A stretch of 64,000 nt of DNA. Source: Nocardioides plantarum (GTDB taxonomy: Bacteria > Actinomycetota > Actinomycetes > Propionibacteriales > Nocardioidaceae). The position numbers were made by a program, and so were the translations under genes. This document shows positions 62,914 to 64,000 of this stretch, piece after piece. The stretch's first letter is position 1; each line of letters opens with the position of its first letter. The notes beneath the pieces are model-generated. The model saw only the letters and a list, made by a program, of their open reading frames with translations, was not told the origin of the DNA and did not search any database. The stretch covers positions 744,001-808,000 of the forward strand of contig NZ_VDMS01000001.1 in assembly GCF_006346395.1 (NCBI RefSeq), read 5' to 3'.

Positions 62914-64000
62914 CAGCGGCCACCGCGGCGACGGGCCCGGGCGGTGATCAGCCCGGGCAGCAGCACGAGCGCCGCGAGGAGCAGTACCGCGGCGTAGGCG
63001 AAGGTCTTGGAGTCGAGCGGGCGGTCGTCGACCGTCGTGGCGTTGGCGTAGACGGCCTCGTCACCGGCTCCGGGCACCTCGGACCCCGGCACCGCCTCGC
63101 CAGCTCCGGGCACCTCGGCCCCGGGGACGTTGCTGGTGCCGGGCGGCGGGCTCGCCGTACCTCCTGGGTCGGTCGTGCCGCCGGGGTCGGCCGTCGCCGA
63201 GGGATCGGGACCGCCCGTGGGGTCGGCGCCGCCCGTCGGGGCGGTCGGGTCGGACTTGCCGCCGCCGTTGGGGTTGTTCTTGCCGGTGTCGGAGCCGCAC
63301 GGCGCCGAGGTGGCCTTGTCGCAGGCGGGCGGGAAGGGCGCCTTCTCGGCCAGCACGTTCTTGCTGGGGTTCTTGCCGTCGAACGTCGGGTTGTTGCAGC
63401 TCTTGACGTCGCGGTTGGTGAGGTTGACCTTGGGGTCGGCCTTCTTGAGCTCGGCGATCTGCTGGAACCCGGCGGTCACCAGGTTGACCGGCAGCGGCGA
63501 GTAGCCGAAGGGCCCGGCCTTGGTCTGTCCGGCGCACAGCGAGTAGTAGACGAAGTCGGCGATCGACTGGCGCTTGGCGGTCGTCATCCGCTTGTCGTCC
63601 TTGGCCGTCGGGATGATCATGTAGGAGTACGACGAGATCGGGTAGGCCCGCGGGTCGGGGTTGCTGTAGACGCCGTCGAGGATCTGCGTGAGGTACTTCG
63701 TCGGGTCGGACTTGTTGTTGTTGATCTTGGCCCGCGTCAGCGCCACCGCGGTGTTGTACTGCGTCGGCTCGACGTAGTAGCCGCCCTTGTTGAGCACCTT
63801 GACGACGGGGTAGCCCTTGTCGAGCGGGTAGGAGTACTCGACGTAGCCGATCGAGCCGTCGCCGGCGAAGCCCGACACGGTGTTCATCACCTGGTCCGAG
63901 CCCGACTGCGCGATCATCGTCTGCCCCTTCTTGGGGTAGTACGACGTGAGGCCCGCACGGCCCGAGAACGAGCGCCAGATCGACGGGTAGGCCTTGTCGA
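62913..64000 (-). CDS. PstS-like phosphate-binding protein, membrane-anchored (5' part outside window)
   Basis: The open frame runs off the right edge; the visible 362 codons are the C-terminal part. GFAGDGSIGYVEYSYPLDKG, GGYYVEPTQYNTAVALTRAK and PRAYPISSYSYMIIPTAKDD are typical of the second lobe of PstS-type periplasmic binding proteins. A Gly/Pro-rich linker of about 100 residues, one membrane helix and an RARRRGGR tail follow, so it is anchored at its C-terminus, not by a lipid. It is translationally coupled to the next gene. Confidence 0.75.
   Translation of the reverse strand, partial: DKAYPSIWRSFSGRAGLTSYYPKKGQTMIAQSGSDQVMNTVSGFAGDGSIGYVEYSYPLDKGYPVVKVLNKGGYYVEPTQYNTAVALTRAKINNNKSDPTKYLTQILDGVYSNPDPRAYPISSYSYMIIPTAKDDKRMTTAKRQSIADFVYYSLCAGQTKAGPFGYSPLPVNLVTAGFQQIAELKKADPKVNLTNRDVKSCNNPTFDGKNPSKNVLAEKAPFPPACDKATSAPCGSDTGKNNPNGGGKSDPTAPTGGADPTGGPDPSATADPGGTTDPGGTASPPPGTSNVPGAEVPGAGEAVPGSEVPGAGDEAVYANATTVDDRPLDSKTFAYAAVLLLAALVLLPGLITARARRRGGR

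Overview
The window looks like a chromosomal segment of a high-GC, Gram-positive actinobacterium, most likely Nocardioides or a close relative (Nocardioidaceae). The reasons are strongly G/C-biased third codon positions, mycothiol chemistry (mca), a DUF222-HNH endonuclease of the 13E12 type, and many genes whose start codon lies 6-8 nt after a TANNNT-like -10 box, as in leaderless actinobacterial transcripts. The core gene content matches what I recall of the Mycobacterium tuberculosis Rv1020-Rv1099 neighbourhood (mfd, mazG, eno, divIC, DUF501, ppx; metB, greA, DUF4307, mca, hemolysin III, uppS, phoH2, fumC, glpX), although it is rearranged. This synteny is from memory and was not computed.

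Layout. 1-6.8 kb: the 3' end of glpX, two alpha/beta hydrolases and a complete LpqY-SugABC-type sugar importer. 6.8-17.7 kb: envelope proteins (DUF3105, DUF1707), an Fe-S class I fumarase, a QorB/QorR-type redox pair, DoxX, an ArsR/SRPBCC pair, a class II fumarase, methyltransferases and a frameshifted membrane protein. 17.7-23.6 kb: a secreted transglycosylase, PhoH with a PIN domain and a possible 35-codon upstream ORF, UppS, AIM24, hemolysin III, thioredoxin, and two unusual long palindromes. 23.6-35.1 kb: an ALDH/GMC alcohol-oxidation pair, mca, greA, ilvA, an AI-2E family exporter, an orphan MutL-type ASKHA ATPase, metB and msrA.

35.1-42.8 kb is the accessory part. It holds a two-gene HTH-ImmA/IrrE plus PIN-like module whose base composition looks less G/C-rich by eye, a gene-fusion scar joining a YCII 5' end to a GDSL-hydrolase 3' end, copies of a dispersed intergenic repeat, a DUF222-HNH gene preceded by DnaA-box-like sites, and two unknown genes. 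42.8-54.1 kb is a tight minus-strand housekeeping run: an odd tRNA with a UAA anticodon, def, an ACT protein, a family-5-like UDG, ppx, DUF501, divIC and eno, then a secreted metzincin on the plus strand, then mazG, a SurA-like lipoprotein and mfd.

54.2-64 kb is the most unusual stretch. It carries a serpin relic, a duplicated-domain lipoprotein, a serpin lipoprotein, then pstB, a PstS-fold protein with Ig-like tail domains, a sortase-fold protein that has lost both catalytic residues, an 885-residue secreted membrane-anchored protein, and a membrane-anchored PstS cut by the window edge. No PstC/PstA permease is inside the window. I see no CRISPR array, complete insertion sequence, prophage or rRNA.
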